DNA of 64,000 nt from the NCBI GenBank assembly GCA_003255025.1, contig QANY01013250.1, positions 992,001-1,056,000 of the forward strand, in the 5' to 3' direction. The position numbers and the translations under genes were made by a program. Under the pieces are notes generated by a model that was given only the letters and a program-made list of their open reading frames with translations, was not told where the DNA came from and made no database searches. Below, in pieces: positions 1 through 11,100 of this stretch. Position 1 is the stretch's first letter, and the number at the start of each line of letters is the position of its first letter. Origin of the DNA: Datisca glomerata. Taxonomy: Eukaryota; Streptophyta; Magnoliopsida; Cucurbitales; Datiscaceae.

Positions 1-319
1 TATTTACTAAGATATATATCTACATCAATGATCGGGATCTAGATCACACGCATTCATAATTTTTAGTGAATTATACTAGCAACCATTCATTAAAGATTTC
101 ATACTTTAATATGTTATTGACAATTTTATTCATTATCTATGATCTTACTCCTCTCGTACTAATATAAATCATAGTCTCATTAATGAATATAGAATTTTTA
201 GATATTTATATAAATTATTCAACAATAATTTAAAAGAACAATTATAAGAAAAATTTAATCCTCTTTAAATTTCATATCAAAATGTCAATACACATATTTT
301 GAGGGTATAACCCTCAACA
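1..319 (-). mobile_element. Family-S copia LTR, 5' portion, cut by window edge
   Basis: Read on the minus strand this starts TGTTGAGGGTTATACCCTC and closely follows the start of the complete LTR at 61470-63686; the same segment recurs at the right ends of the LTRs at 53750-58187 and 58767-60873. At position 319 it abuts RNase H codons of element D1, so a family-S element or solo LTR inserted into D1. The rest lies left of the window, so a target duplication cannot be tested. Confidence 0.85.
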
Positions 320-684
320 ACATTTGATTCCTGATTAGGTGGATTGCACTCTGATTATCACAAAACACTGTTATACTGTTATGATTTATGTCTAACTCTT
401 CTACAATTCCCTTTAACCATAAAGCGTCCTTTACTGCTTCAATAACTGCAATATATTCAGCTTCTGTAGTAGATAATAACACCACTAGTTGGAATGATGC
501 TTTTCCAGCTTATTGTGCACCTGTAGACTGTAAACACATACCTAGTTATGGACCTTCTTTTGTCTAGGTCTACTACAAAATCTGAATCAACATAACCTAG
601 GATGGTTTCCTGTTCTGAACTACCCTTCTCAAACAACAAGGCATGCCTAGTAGTTCCTCTTAAGTACTTCATGGTGCACTTCAC
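320..684 (-). pseudogene. Copia D1 RNase H domain, broken
   Basis: Two overlapping minus-strand frames encode the Ty1/copia RNase H: one with SWKS and DSDFVVDLDKRRSITRYVF (the family's D-ADWAGD--RKSTSG region), the next with STTEAEYIAVIEAVKDALWL and the CDNQSAIHL motif. The enzyme would degrade the RNA strand of the replication hybrid. A frameshift separates the two parts and the C-terminus is lost at the family-S LTR junction (position 319). Non-functional as it stands. Confidence 0.85.
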
Positions 685-699
685 AGCTTCCTAATGCTC

Positions 700-1560
700 C
701 TTTCCTAGATTTTCCAGGAATTTACTCACAAGACTTGTTGCATAAGCCAAGTTTGGTCTTGTACACACCTTAGTGTACATCAGACCCCCCCAACTTCACT
801 TACATATAGAATTTTGTCCATATGGTTTTGCCCTTCTTTTGTCTTAGGGGACTGGTTGGAAGAAAGCTTGAAATGTGAGGCAAGGGGAGTCTTAACAGGT
901 TTAGAATTTGTCATTGTAAACATTTTCAAAACCTTATGAATGTATTCTTCCTGATGTATAAACATTTATTTTTCCCCTTGTCTCTGTATATGTCCATTCT
1001 CAGTATTCTTATAGCTTCCCCTAAGTCCTTCATCTCAAATTCAGTGTTAAGTTGTGACTTTAACCTTCTGATTTCAGTCATATTAGATGATGCAATGAAC
1101 ATGTTATCTACGTACACTAATAAGTACAATCTGGATCTGTTTTGTGTGCTCTAGCAATCGATACAACTGTCGTGCATACTTCTTATGAACTCATTCCTCA
1201 TAATAAACTCATCAAACCTGAGATACCATTGTCTAAGATTTTGTTTTAACCAATAGAGTGATTTCTTGAGTAAGCATACTTTATTTTCATCTCCTTTCTT
1301 TACAAACCCATCAGGTTGATACATGAAAATTCTAACCTTTATGTTTCCATGTAAAAAAGTTGTTTTAACATCAATATGTTCTAGTTATAGTTCATATTGA
1401 GTGACTAAAGCTAGAAGCAACCTAATTGAAGTATGCTTTACCACTAGAGAGTATAGTTATGAGTAATCTATCCCCTCATTTTGGATAAAACCCTTGGCCA
1501 CCATTTTGGCCTTAAATCTAGGCTTTTCAGCTCTTGTAATTCCCTGTTTTAGTTTGAAGT
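700..1560 (-). pseudogene. Copia D1 reverse transcriptase, broken
   Basis: Minus-strand frames give successive reverse transcriptase blocks. Around 1190-1330 there is a KKSLYWLKQ-like block (family KSLYGLKQAPR), at 926-1129 the catalytic block reads LLVYVDNMFIASSN (family YVDDMLIA, second Asp changed to Asn), followed by FEMKDLGEA, and at 780-965 the downstream block with VKTPLASHFKLS. Several stops and frame changes are present. The altered catalytic pair and the stops mean it cannot support reverse transcription. Confidence 0.85.
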
Positions 1561-1924
1561 TGATCCTTATTTTTGCTTTTCATAGCATCTAGATAAGTTC
1601 TAGGTTTTGATTCATCTAGAGTTTCTGTTACTATCAAAACAAAGGCAATAAGGCATGCATATGCATACCTGACAGGTGCTTTATGTTGCCTTATGTTTTT
1701 GTCTCTTACTAGTTGATACTCAGTTAGGTCTTTTTGATTATCATGGGTTTCAATCTACATTTGGTAGTCATTTTCTGGTTCTATCTCAGAGGTAGCATGA
1801 TTATCCTGGTTGGATGTCTGCTAGAGCTTTCAAACTCCACCTCAAGTCTTATATCATTGTCTTTCTTATTCTCTGTTTGACTAGAGGGTCTGAGGTTGTC
1901 CATGTATATTTCACATTCTCTAAA

Positions 1925-2715
1925 TGTGACATCCCTACTTATGAAATTTTTGGATTTTTTTTATCTGTGAACCATAATTTGTATCCCTTCACTCCTTCTG
2001 GGTAACCCACAAACATGCAACTTCCAGTTCTAGGGTCTAGTTTTTTTTTATGTGTGCATATGCAACATATCCAAACACCCTTAAATATGACAGAATTGGA
2101 TGTGATTTATTCCAAATCTCCTAAGGTGTCTTGAAGTCCAACGTTGTAGAAGAACACCTATTTGTGAGGTAAGCTATTATATTAGCAGCTTCTGCCTAAA
2201 ACCTTTTAGGCTGGATAACATTTACCTAACCCTTTCAAGTAGTGTTCTGTTCATCCTCTCTACTAAACCATTCTGTTGTGGGGCATAGGGTATTGTTTTA
2301 TGTCTTACAATGCCTTAATCCTTGCAAAAGGTGTTGAACTCTTCATTTATAAACTCCAAGCCATTATCAACTCTTAGTTTCTTAACTTTTCTACTTGCTT
2401 GTAATTAAACCATCTTTTTCCACTCTTTGAACCTTGTGAAGGTCTCATCATTTGTCTTAAGAATGTAGATCCAAACCTTTCTCGAGTAGTCATCTATAAT
2501 GGAGATAAAATACCTACCTCCAATAAGTGACTTAGTACTTGATGGACCCCAAAGGTCTGAATGTATATAACTTAGTATTTCTTATGTTTCGTGGGCTGTT
2601 GTGCTGAACTTGACTTTTGTTGCCTTCCAAAAAATGTGCTCACAGAACCTTAGTTTTTCCAGTTTATCTCTATTAAACAATCATTATTTCTCTAGTTCCA
2701 GCGACCCATTTTCAC
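1925..2715 (-). pseudogene. Copia D1 integrase, broken
   Basis: Minus-strand translation shows the core integrase stretch with the Q-NG-VER motif followed by MNRTLLER near 2225-2290, and the C-terminal FVGYPEGVKGYKLW segment (family LGY-E--KGYR) near 1940-2040. This is the enzyme that would insert the cDNA into host DNA. Multiple stops and frameshifts interrupt it. It sits in pol order between protease/GAG-pre (right) and reverse transcriptase (left) for a minus-strand element. Confidence 0.8.
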
Positions 2716-3170
2716 TTACATGTCCCAATCTCTTATTCCAGAGAGTTGGTTTATAGAATCTGATGCAATGACTGAACCAATCAGTGTACTCCCTCGGAGT
2801 ACATAAAGACCATTCTCTTTAATCCCTTTCATTACTACCATGGAATCCTTTGAAATTTTCACAAGTCTGTTTTCTCCTTTATAAAAGTAACCATTCTCAT
2901 CTAATACTCCAAGTGAGATAAGGTTTCTCTTAAGATCAAGTACATACCTTACTTCTGACAAGATTTTCTCAGAACCATCATGTCTTCTGATTCTTATTGA
3001 GCCAGATCTAACGATCTTGCATTCTTTATTGTCTTCTAGTAGTACCTTTCCACCATAATACTTTGGGAAAGTCTCAAACCAGTCCATGTTTGGTGTCATG
3101 TGAAATGAACACCTAGAATCAAGGATCCATTATTTTTTAGAGTTCTTGGTTATCACTACTAGAACATCTG
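2716..3170 (-). pseudogene. Copia D1 protease end and GAG-pre-integrase domain
   Basis: A 127-residue minus-strand frame begins TPNMDWFETFPKYYGG and continues with SEVRYVLDLKRNLISLGVLDENGY, the typical copia protease/GAG-pre region. Just upstream the protease active-site block reads WILDSRCSFHMTP, where the family has WILDSGAS-HM: the Gly of the Asp-Ser-Gly triad is Arg. The segment is the longest open stretch of D1 but its aspartic protease would be inactive. Confidence 0.85.
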
Positions 3171-3645
3171 CACTTTCATATCCATCTTCTACCACTACGG
3201 CATCACCATCGACACTTTCATTTCCCTTAGAATCCTTCTTTCCTTTGGGACACAGTGTTCTAAGGTGACCTTCCTCATGACAGTGATATCACTCTACCTT
3301 CTTTCATTTTATAGGTGAAAAACTTTGCCTTGAGATATAACCTGCTTGACAGAGTCTTTGTCATATACACGCTCTCAAGCTTAAGCCATATTTCTGCAAC
3401 TTTCTTCATCTTTAAATCTCCCTCAATACTTTGTCACTAAGTCTCAGGATCAAGGTATTATATGCCCTCTTCATTATGTCTTTCTTTTTCACTTCAGAAT
3501 AGGTTGATGGCAATTTGTTTTCGCCCTCGAGAGCCTCATCTAGTCCCAAGTTTCCTAAGAGTGCCGACATCTTTGTTTTTCAAATGGAAAAATCATTTGT
3601 GCTATCAAACTTCTCAATGTCATGTTTGGTGAAAGTTGTAGCCAT
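3171..3645 (-). pseudogene. Copia D1 gag with zinc knuckle, broken
   Basis: The minus strand starts at an ATG at 3645 with MATTFTKHDIEKFDSTNDF, like copia gag N-termini (EKFDG-NF--W), then KTKMSALLGNLGLDEAL. Near 3245-3290 lies a zinc-knuckle remnant HCHEEGHLRTLCPKG, matching C-x2-C-x4-H-x4-C with the first Cys not clear. Early stops interrupt the coat-protein region. Gag would form the virus-like particle around the element RNA. Confidence 0.8.
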
Positions 3646-3769
3646 CTCATAAGCTTTTTTGATGGCTTCTTGATTTTAAGATTACAATATTGAATTATCA
3701 AGATTCTTGAAAATTTGATGCTAGATTTCCTCCCGATTTTATAGTGCAAGTTTGATTTGGTTTGCAGAA

Positions 3770-4047
3770 ATGTGATGCAGATGAAGAACAAATAGACGAA
3801 GAAGGAAGAAGAGAAATAGAGAGTGACATAGGGAGTTATACTAGTTCAGTTTAGAAATGGAACCTACATCCAGTTAGGCAGAAAAGGCAATTATACTAGT
3901 TTGGTGTCCAAAAAAATTATAGAAGAATTACAAGGCTCAAGAATGTAGAAAATATAGGGTACAAACTCTCCCTTACGCATCTTCGAAAATAGCTTGTAAC
4001 TGATGTTAACTACATCATGAGGTTCATAATTCGGTCAAATATTATCA
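3770..4047 (-). mobile_element. Copia D1 5' LTR-like segment
   Basis: This stretch shares blocks with the D2 LTR at 9150-9670: TATACTAGTTCAG followed by CCTACATCCAGTT, and the closing CTTGTAACTGATG, CATGAGGTTCA and GGTCAAATATTATCAA. It lies immediately upstream of the D1 gag start, as a 5' LTR should. Its exact ends are not clear and no primer site is visible. Confidence 0.55.
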
Positions 4048-4993
4048 ATCTCCTGCTTGACCAGACTGGACCTCATCTCCCTTTATAGTGCATAAGAACT
4101 CCTAGGTTATCACAACTCTACCCAATCTAATCATCCATTATCAATGTTGAGAAATTCAAGGCATTGTTTGAATTTCTTCACTGGTAGGACTTTGGTTCCC
4201 AAATCTACCGAATTAAACCTTAATTCTACTTGAGAATAATGAAAAGTTGGATTTTTTAACTAAACTAAAATTCTTATTAAACTAAAACGATAAAGATTTG
4301 ACAAATATAAAATTGGAATAGTTAAAAGCTCTAGGATTTTTTATTTCACCAAACCAAACATGCTATACATTCCAATTCTCAATCAATTAATGTTTATTCA
4401 GAACATTGATATCGAATTTCTCTAATATAATTATCAATCATTCCAAGTATCAACAATAATGAATCATACATCTCTGTCAAGATTCAATATAATGAAACCC
4501 ATTAAGCACAAGAAATTATAGTTGCTACACTAGATTCATAATTATCTCTAACTTGTGAAATTCTAATGGTGTTATAAACAAAGAGCACATTCAATCAGCA
4601 CTTCTCAGTTTCAGAATTAAATCCAAAATCATGCAATAGTTGACAAGACAATCACAAGTATTAAGAGTGGATTATAACATTCAATAATACTGAATAAACA
4701 TCGATTGAATTAAAAATTAAAATTTATGAACAATCATGGTTTGGCTATGTTGTAGCCTTAGATAAGAAATTTAGAACATACTAGAATAAGAAGATATCCT
4801 AATAATATTCATGAACATCGAGAAAAAGAGAAGAAAAAATTAGATTTGAGGATGAATTAAAGTTGAGATCCGTCTCCCGATTGGATTCATCTATGTTTCC
4901 TCCCCCAGAAGCTTTCTCATCTGCCTCTCACATCCCAAAAAGCCCTCCAAGAATATTAAAATATCATATTTACACACTAAGGTTCGTCAAGGA
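4048..4993. other. AT-rich spacer, probable decayed LTR or unique DNA
   Basis: No gene or clear repeat is recognised. On the minus strand a TATA-like ACTATAAAGGGAG lies near 4080-4095, which might belong to the D1 5' LTR if that LTR extends further right. The expected 3' LTR of D2 is not recognisable here. Confidence 0.4.
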
Positions 4994-5499
4994 TTATATT
5001 GGAGCAAAACAATCGCAAAAAAAATCAAGGATTAGATTGGAGTATATCTCTGATGTACTGGTATCTGATTTCAACATACTTGGTCTTTTCATGAAAGATT
5101 GGGTTTTACGTAGATGTATTGAGGATTGATTGTCTGAATAGACGATAGTAACCTCATCATATACACCTCTTTCTTTGAGAAGTCTTTGAAGCCATATTGC
5201 CTCTTTAACAACCATTATTGTAGTAATATATTCTGCCTCTGTAGTGGACAAAGCCAAACGCTTTGGAGTTGAGACTTCTAACTCACACAGTTTCTATTTA
5301 TGGTGAACATGTAGGATGTGGTTGATCTCCTCTTATCTCTATCTCTTGCATAATCAGAATCTACAAAACCATCCACACATATTCTACTAGTTGCCTTCAT
5401 ATAGATTAGGCCTACAACTGTTGTGCCATTTATGTATCTCAAAAGCCATTTCATGGCCTGCCAATGGCCTTTTCCAGGATTGCTCATGTATCTACTCAA
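4994..5499 (-). pseudogene. Copia D2 RNase H domain, truncated
   Basis: Minus-strand frames carry KGHWQAMKWLLRYINGT and VDSDYARDRDKRRSTTSYMF (5278-5499), then LSTTEAEYITTIMVVKEAIWL and YSDNQSSIHL (5080-5257). These are the copia RNase H signatures. After SFMKRPSM the frame leaves the family pattern and runs into a short tandem duplication (about 4992-5045, two copies containing AAGGATTA-ATTGGAG), so the C-terminus and probably the 3' LTR were removed by deletion. Confidence 0.85.
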
Positions 5500-6310
5500 A
5501 AGACATAGAATATGCTAAATCGGGCCTAGTATTAATCATAATATACATAGTAGAGCCAACATTTGTATAGTAGGGTACTTTTGACATTTCTTCCCTTCCA
5601 TATCATCCTTTGGACAAAGCTGCATAAACAATTGAAAGTGGGTAGATAAAGGCAGTGAAACTGCTTTTACAGCTTCCATAGAGAATTTCTTAACCAATCT
5701 TAGGTCTTTCATATCAAACTCAGAATGCAAATATTATTAATCTCAACTATCTCGTATCTACTTTGACAGGCTAACAACATGTCATCAACACAGATTAAGA
5801 GGTAAATAGATTTTTCACCCCTTTCAGTTTTGTCAAAATAAAGGCAATTGTCATAATTACTCCCAGAAAACTCAATTCTCTCCATAAAGGTATCGAACCT
5901 TTTATACCATTGTCTAGGTGACTATCTTAACCCATAAAGAGACAAACCGTAACTTCTTTCCCTTTTTCTTCAAAAGCTTTTGGCTATTTCATGTATATAG
6001 TCTCTTTTAGTTCTCCATGGAGAAAGGCGGCCTTAACGTCAATTTTTTCTAACTCCTAATTGTACTAAGCCACAAGGGCAAGTCAATTCTGATAGTCTTG
6101 TATTTGGTAACAGGTGAGAATATCTCATTGAAGTCTACTCCCTCCTTTTGTGTGAATCCCTTGACAACTAGTCTTGCCTTGTACCTTATTGATTCCATTT
6201 TTCTTGAACCCTCTTTCTTCTTGAATATCCATTTACAGTCCACTACCCTTTGTTTGTTAGATCTAGGAACTAGGATCCATGTTTTGTTCTTTTGAAGGGA
6301 TAACATCTCT
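5500..6310 (-). pseudogene. Copia D2 reverse transcriptase, broken
   Basis: At 6049-6306 the minus strand encodes [20 protein letters not shown] and then [20 protein letters not shown], the start of copia reverse transcriptase. The catalytic block near 5760-5815 reads YLLICVDDMLLACQS, keeping both Asp residues, and FDMKDLRLVKKF follows at 5700-5730. Frames are interrupted between these blocks and a central segment is degraded. Confidence 0.85.
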
Positions 6311-6659
6311 TCTTACATAGCTTTAAGCCAATGTCTTGAATCTTCTCCTTGTAGGGATTTTGCCACTATTTGAGGTTCCTGTTCCTCCAAGTTTTGACCT
6401 GAAAACAAAGCAAAAGCAATTAGATATGAGTTAGAGAACTTGCGATTAGGTTTTACTTGTCTTCTTTCCCTATCTCTTGCCAGCTGGTAATTTCTTAGTG
6501 GGTGTTTATCTTTAGTTTCTTGGTCTCCCTCATCTAGTTCAGCTTGGTCTTGTGGTTGATGCTCATACTCTTGAGTCTAGTCAGTGGGCCTGCTTGCTCT
6601 AGTAAATGGCTCCACCTCAAACTCAACTCCCCTAGATCTTTCCTTGTCCTTACTATTTT

Positions 6660-7330
6660 CACCTACATTACTTAAAGATTCCTTAAATAAGGCATGCCAG
6701 TTTCATTAAACTTGGCATCCCTACTAGTAATAATGTTCACACATGCAACATCCTTAGACCATAGTCTATAGCCCTTAACACCTTCTGAGTAACCTAAGAG
6801 TACACATTTCAGTGCCCTAGGTTCTAGTTTACCTATGTTTTGACGTGCTAAAGTTGCATAACCAAACACCCTGATATGTTTTAAGTTTGGTGATTTACCA
6901 GACTGCCTTTCTAGTGGAGTTTTGAGCCCTATAGCAGTAGATGGACTCCTATTGATTAAGTAAGCAGCGGTTCAAACAGTTTCACCCTAAAATTTATTAT
7001 TAAGACTTGAACTTAATAACATGCATCTTGCTTTATTCAAAAGAGTCATATTCATCATCTCTGCTACCCCATTCAATTGGGGAGTGTTCCTAACACTTTT
7101 ATGGCTTAGGATACCTAGATCTCTGCAGTATGTGTCAAAGGTGCTATTACAAAACTCTAAGCCATTATTAGTTCTTAATACCTTCAACTTCTTACCTGTT
7201 TGGTTTTCTGTAAGGGCCTGTGAGCTTTTGAAGTTATCAAAAGCTTCCCCCTTCTGTTTCAATAAGAATGCCCGGATCATTCTAGAAAAATCATCTACTA
7301 TGGACAGAAAATAAGATTACATCCATATGT
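6660..7330 (-). pseudogene. Copia D2 integrase, broken
   Basis: The 6987-7280 frame carries NNGLEFCNSTFDTYCRDLGI and the conserved NTPQLNGVAEMMNMTLLNKA (family T-P--NGV-ERMNRT), with one core-acidic position recognisable in GLEF. The 6672-6869 frame continues with FGYATLARQNIGKLEPRA, CVLLGYSEGVKGYRLW and SRDAKFNE, the C-terminal integrase domain. The two parts are in different frames. Confidence 0.85.
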
Positions 7331-7900
7331 AAGAGTAGGTGCTAGACCCCATAAATTAGCATGGACATATTCTAAAATAGCTTTAGCTTCAACCTATGAT
7401 GCTTTCCCAACACGCAATGTTCACAAAACTCCAAGTTCTGAATTTCCTTCTTGTCAAGTAGCCCCAGTTTGCACATGACTTGGAGCCCTTTGTTACCCAT
7501 ATGGCCCATTCTTCTATTTCATAGATCTGCATCAGAATGATTAGCCTTGCTAACTATGGCAGCACTTCCAGTGATTGTCTTCCTAAACATCACATATACT
7601 CCATTCCTTTTCACACCCTTAATCAAAACCAAAAAACCCTTTGTAATCTTAATTATTCATTTTTCTGCCTTATAGGTACACCCTTCTTCATCAAGTACCC
7701 CTAGAGAGACTAGATTCTTTTTCAAGTCAGGGACATATCTCACATTTCCTAGATATCTCACCATCTCATCATACAATTTTATAGTAATTAAACATATCCC
7801 AAGTACATCACAGATTAATCATTTTCCATGAGTAGTAAACCAGTTTCTTCTAGGACTCATATGATAGGTACAACCTAAATCTAGAATCCATTCAGTGTTG
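7331..7900 (-). pseudogene. Copia D2 protease and GAG-pre-integrase region
   Basis: The protease active-site block lies at about 7840-7890 and reads WILDLGCTYHMSPRRNWF; the family has D-S/T-G, so Ser is replaced by Leu. Further downstream on the minus strand (7430-7520) the GAG-pre domain shows MGNKGLQVMCKLGLLDKK and EFCEHCVLGK, a His/Cys linker that precedes integrase. Stops occur between the two. Confidence 0.75.
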
Positions 7901-8763
7901 CTGCTCTCTGTTGTGATAGCAAGGACTTCACCATCACTATATTCATCTGTGATGGCAGCAAGGTCCACTATTTGCCCCTTTTTTTCTTTTTGCTTCCTTT
8001 TCCAACCATAATAGTTCTTTTTGAAGTGGCCCTCATCGCGACAAAAAAAGTATTTTTGGGATGTTATCCTCCCTTTTGGTTGAGATCTATTGCTACTAGT
8101 TCCCTTACTCTTCCCTTTACCTTTTTTATTCTGAGATCTTTGGGAACTTCTCCCCCTAACCAGCAAGTTTTCAGCAGCATCATTCTTCTCATTTTCAGCT
8201 AAAGATCTTTTGATCTTCAGGCTGAAACACACTCTTCCAGTATGAGTGTGGTCCTACCATATTTAATGGCAGCCTTGACACCCTTGAAAGAATATGGCAA
8301 TGAATATAGGAGAGTGATTGCCTCATTTTCATCACTCAATTTTTCATTAGCCTCAACATTGGCCAATTCAATAGTCATTCTCTTAAAATCATCTAGATTT
8401 TGTTCAAGACTCTTAGAAGTATCCATCTTAAAATCGAACAACCTTTCTTTAAGATATAATTTATTTGTCAAAGATTTCTTCATGTAAAGACTTTCTAATT
8501 TTTTTCCATAACTTTGCAGTAGTGTCCTCCTCATTGACCTCCCTGAGAACATTATCTAACAAATTTAAAATGATGGTTCCTAGGGCTGTTTGCATCATAT
8601 CATCTTTCTGATCTTGAGTGAGTGTGTCTGGGAGTTTAGATGGATCTTCTAATGCCTTTCAAACCCTTTGCTGCGCTAATAGTGCTTTGATTTTCCTCCT
8701 CCAAATCCCAAAATCATTAGCTCCATCAAATCTATCCACCTCAAACCTTGTTGATCTCATCAT
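7901..8763 (-). pseudogene. Copia D2 gag with degenerate zinc knuckle
   Basis: The likely gag start is the ATG pair at 8760/8763, followed by RSTRFEVDRFDGANDFGIW, the usual copia gag opening. The 8217-8552 frame gives the coat domain (KKLESLYMKKSLTNKLYLKE, LDDFKRMTIELANVEANEK). In the 7819-8232 frame a basic RGRSSQRSQNKKGKGKSKG stretch precedes YFFCRDEGHFKKNYY, a zinc knuckle that has lost its first and last Cys. A stop and a frame change near 8220 break the protein. Confidence 0.8.
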
Positions 8764-9036
8764 CACTGAATCAAACCAATGATACCCTTTATCCTGATTG
8801 AGTGATAAAGAAGTCTCCTTAATTGTCAGAGTTCTTGAGGTTTCTTGATTGCTTTCTTGAATTGAATCTTGGACAGATTTAGTTTCTTGATCTAAATTTG
8901 ATGATTTTGATAGGTTTTATTCAATAGAGTCTCCCTTCCTGATGAGTCCTCAGAAGACTCCTTTTCACTTGGTTCTGCTGTGACTTTAAGGTAAGGATAA
9001 CAAAATTCTTGTTAAATTCTTGAAGGACTTGGAACT

Positions 9037-9051
9037 TGAGCTCTGATACCA
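9037..9051 (-). other. Primer binding site of copia D2 (tRNA-iMet type)
   Basis: The minus strand reads TGGTATCAGAGCTC directly after the LTR end, matching the standard plant complement of the 3' end of initiator methionine tRNA. It fixes the orientation of D2 (minus) and the inner edge of the 5' LTR. Confidence 0.85.
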
Positions 9052-9052
9052 T

Positions 9053-9670
9053 TGTTAGTATCTAATTGATACCAACCCCGAATTTAACCCTTAAAGTTTA
9101 ATCCTTTACAATTTCTAATATAGGAAATTTCCCGAACTTGAATGAAAGAAGAAGAAGATAGAAATATGAAGAAGACAGCAAATATGAAGAGAAAGGAGAA
9201 TGAGAAAGAACACCAAAGATTATACTAGTTCAGCTCTAAGTGCCTACATCCAGTTGAGCTCAAACCCGGGCCCTTGCACTATAAAACAAGTAAGTGATTA
9301 TAGATTACAAGCTTTTGATTTGAAGAAAATTCCTCCTTCCTAAATACTCAATAAAACCTAGCCCATATAGTTAGTATGGAACCCCCGTTGATTTTCCTAC
9401 AACCCTGGATCTAAGAAACACCCCGATAAAGACTTCTTGGTAGTGAATTTACTTTCTTGCTTAATATTTTTGTGAGAGTACACTTTGTAGTTTATATGTA
9501 TGTATATATATATATATATATCTGTGTGTGTGTCTTTATATATGTGTGTGTAGCTGAACTAGAATAACTTGATTGATAAACTATGCCATGTGTACTGTTG
9601 GTTGTTAGAAAACAACTTGTAACTGATTATAACTACCTCATGAGGTTCAGAATTGATCAAATTATTAACA
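9053..9670 (-). mobile_element. Copia D2 5' LTR
   Basis: On the plus strand the LTR runs from TGTTAGTATCTAATTG to AATTATTAACA-like sequence, that is TG...CA on the element strand, 618 bp, abutting the iMet primer site. It includes a (TA)n/(GT)n microsatellite at about 9492-9552. Shared blocks with 3770-4047 show that D1 and D2 belong to related families. No matching left LTR or target duplication was found. Confidence 0.8.
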
Positions 9671-10045
9671 ACGAGAATACTCGGTAAGTAAATCTTACAA
9701 AACAGAGCACATAATTAAGCATTTAGTCAGAGTCATATACCAAGATATATCATAGAATCATAGAATCATAGAATCACAGTCGATGAAAAGCAAATCCAAC
9801 ATGCAAAAAAGCAAAGAATAAACTATATAACCAGTAAAAACAGTACAGAGATCATTATAGCGGCCACCATATTCAAATTTTGTATAAATTTAAGAACGGA
9901 TGAAAAAAGAATTATAATTCAAATCGAGCAAGCACTTATTCAAGTCAAATAAAATTAGCAATAAGAAAAAGTAGATTTTTTAAGAGCAAACAGGAGAAAG
10001 CACTGCCTAAAAGAGATCAAACAAGATTCAAAGCTCTATATAAGC
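9671..10045. other. AT-rich spacer
   Basis: No coding or repeat feature recognised, apart from a triple AATCATAG-type microrepeat near 9752-9776. This is where the downstream exon of the glyoxalase-fold gene would be expected, but nothing similar is visible. Confidence 0.4.
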
Positions 10046-10344
10046 TTAAAAACTTGTAAGAGAGTCAGCGATGAGAATGGTGAATCCACGTCCAGCAATT
10101 TTAAGCTCAACATGATCGACATTGATCGCAGGATACAAGCCACGGCCAACCTCCTCGGCACCACAGTCATCCTTGTAGAACTGGACAGTGTCGTTGATAG
10201 GCGCCGACACAAGCAGCTTAAATTTCACCACCGTGAACTCAACCTTCTCAGCTCCAGGCGTCCCACAAGCTGCATCCTCTTTTCCATCGCCGTGAAGCTC
10301 ACGACCTTCTCAGCTCCTCCGTTTTGGGCCTCCTCTCGTGCCAT
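10046..10344 (-). pseudogene. Glyoxalase/VOC-fold protein fragment (At5g48480-like)
   Basis: The minus strand starts at an ATG at 10344 with MAREEAQNGGAEKVVSFTA, then, after a frame change, continues PGAEKVEFTVVKFKLLVSAP and NDTVQFYKDDCGAEEVGR, DHVELKIAGRGFTILIADSL. From memory of the family this resembles the first exon of the Arabidopsis At5g48480 type (annotated as lactoylglutathione lyase/glyoxalase I family, vicinal-oxygen-chelate fold), an incompletely characterised small protein. A GAEKV-(V)-FT block appears twice in different frames, suggesting a short internal duplication that caused the shift. The second exon is absent and the open frame ends LTSF-stop. Upstream sequence to about 10600 could be the old 5' UTR and promoter. 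I call it a truncated pseudogene; an alternative is a divergent first exon spliced to sequence I cannot recognise. Confidence 0.7.
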
Positions 10345-10904
10345 TAATGCTCTGAGCATAACAAAAGCAAGCCTTCTACAGAAGAGAGAGAATGAAACGA
10401 CAGAGAAACTTTTGAGAGAGAATAGGAAATAAAAGGACAATGTGAAAATGGCGTGGGTTTGGGACTGAAGGTGGCCAGGTGGGGTGCTGTATATGGAAGC
10501 AGAACCGTTGATGAAACGGGCACTACACAGTTGTGGGGTTCCAAATTGCCCCTGTAATGCTACGAATTTATGAATCATGGCTGAATGAGATTCTATCAAC
10601 GTACATGTGATTTAGACCTCTCCTATTAAATTTTTTCGAAAAGCTAATTAACATTATAAAATGACCCATTTTATAGATAATAACAAAATTACAAAGTATA
10701 TGCGATAGACTAAATTTACAGTTTTTGAAAATTTTAAAATTTTAAAATTCTAGAAATCTTGACATAAATTTAATTAGATACCGCAATATTACCTAGTTAC
10801 CACAAAAGACACTTCTATGGTGAATGTCATTAATCCATTTTTAGTGTGTCCTTTGTCGCTAATATGTTGTTCCTTTCCCTATCATGTGTTTCATTTGACA
10901 ACAC
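10345..10904. other. Spacer: possible old promoter, then AT-rich DNA
   Basis: 10345-10600 contains CT/GA-rich 5'-UTR-like sequence upstream of the glyoxalase-fold fragment. 10600-10904 is AT-rich with no recognised feature and ends with the CAC target duplication (10902-10904) of the CACTA element. Confidence 0.4.
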
Positions 10905-11100
10905 CACTACTACAAAGAAGGTTATAATGACAACATGATATTGATTTTTATGACAGATATCAAAAACCTGTCATAAAAAAACATGTGCTGAAGAAATTAT
11001 TTTTTGAGTTTTACCTAATATCACAACTTTTAAATAACCTGCCCAAATATGTTTATCTATTATGACAATTAATTTTAAAATTCTGTCAAAATCTTTTTAC
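10905..11100. repeat. CACTA left terminus with subterminal motifs
   Basis: After the terminal CACTACTACAAA come repeated motifs TATAATGACAACA, TATGACAGATATC, CCTGTCATAAA, TTATGACAAT and TTCTGTCAAAA. Such clustered subterminal repeats are the transposase binding sites of CACTA elements. Confidence 0.8.

Noticed and set aside
8930..8970. CTGATGAGTCC followed by a GACTC stem, resembling a hammerhead ribozyme core
   Set aside because: The required GAAA after stem II is absent and no stem III pairs, so the similarity is only to CTGATGAG.
10112..10432. Plus-strand open frame of 106 codons
   Set aside because: Antisense to the glyoxalase-fold fragment, whose minus-strand translation has clear family similarity.
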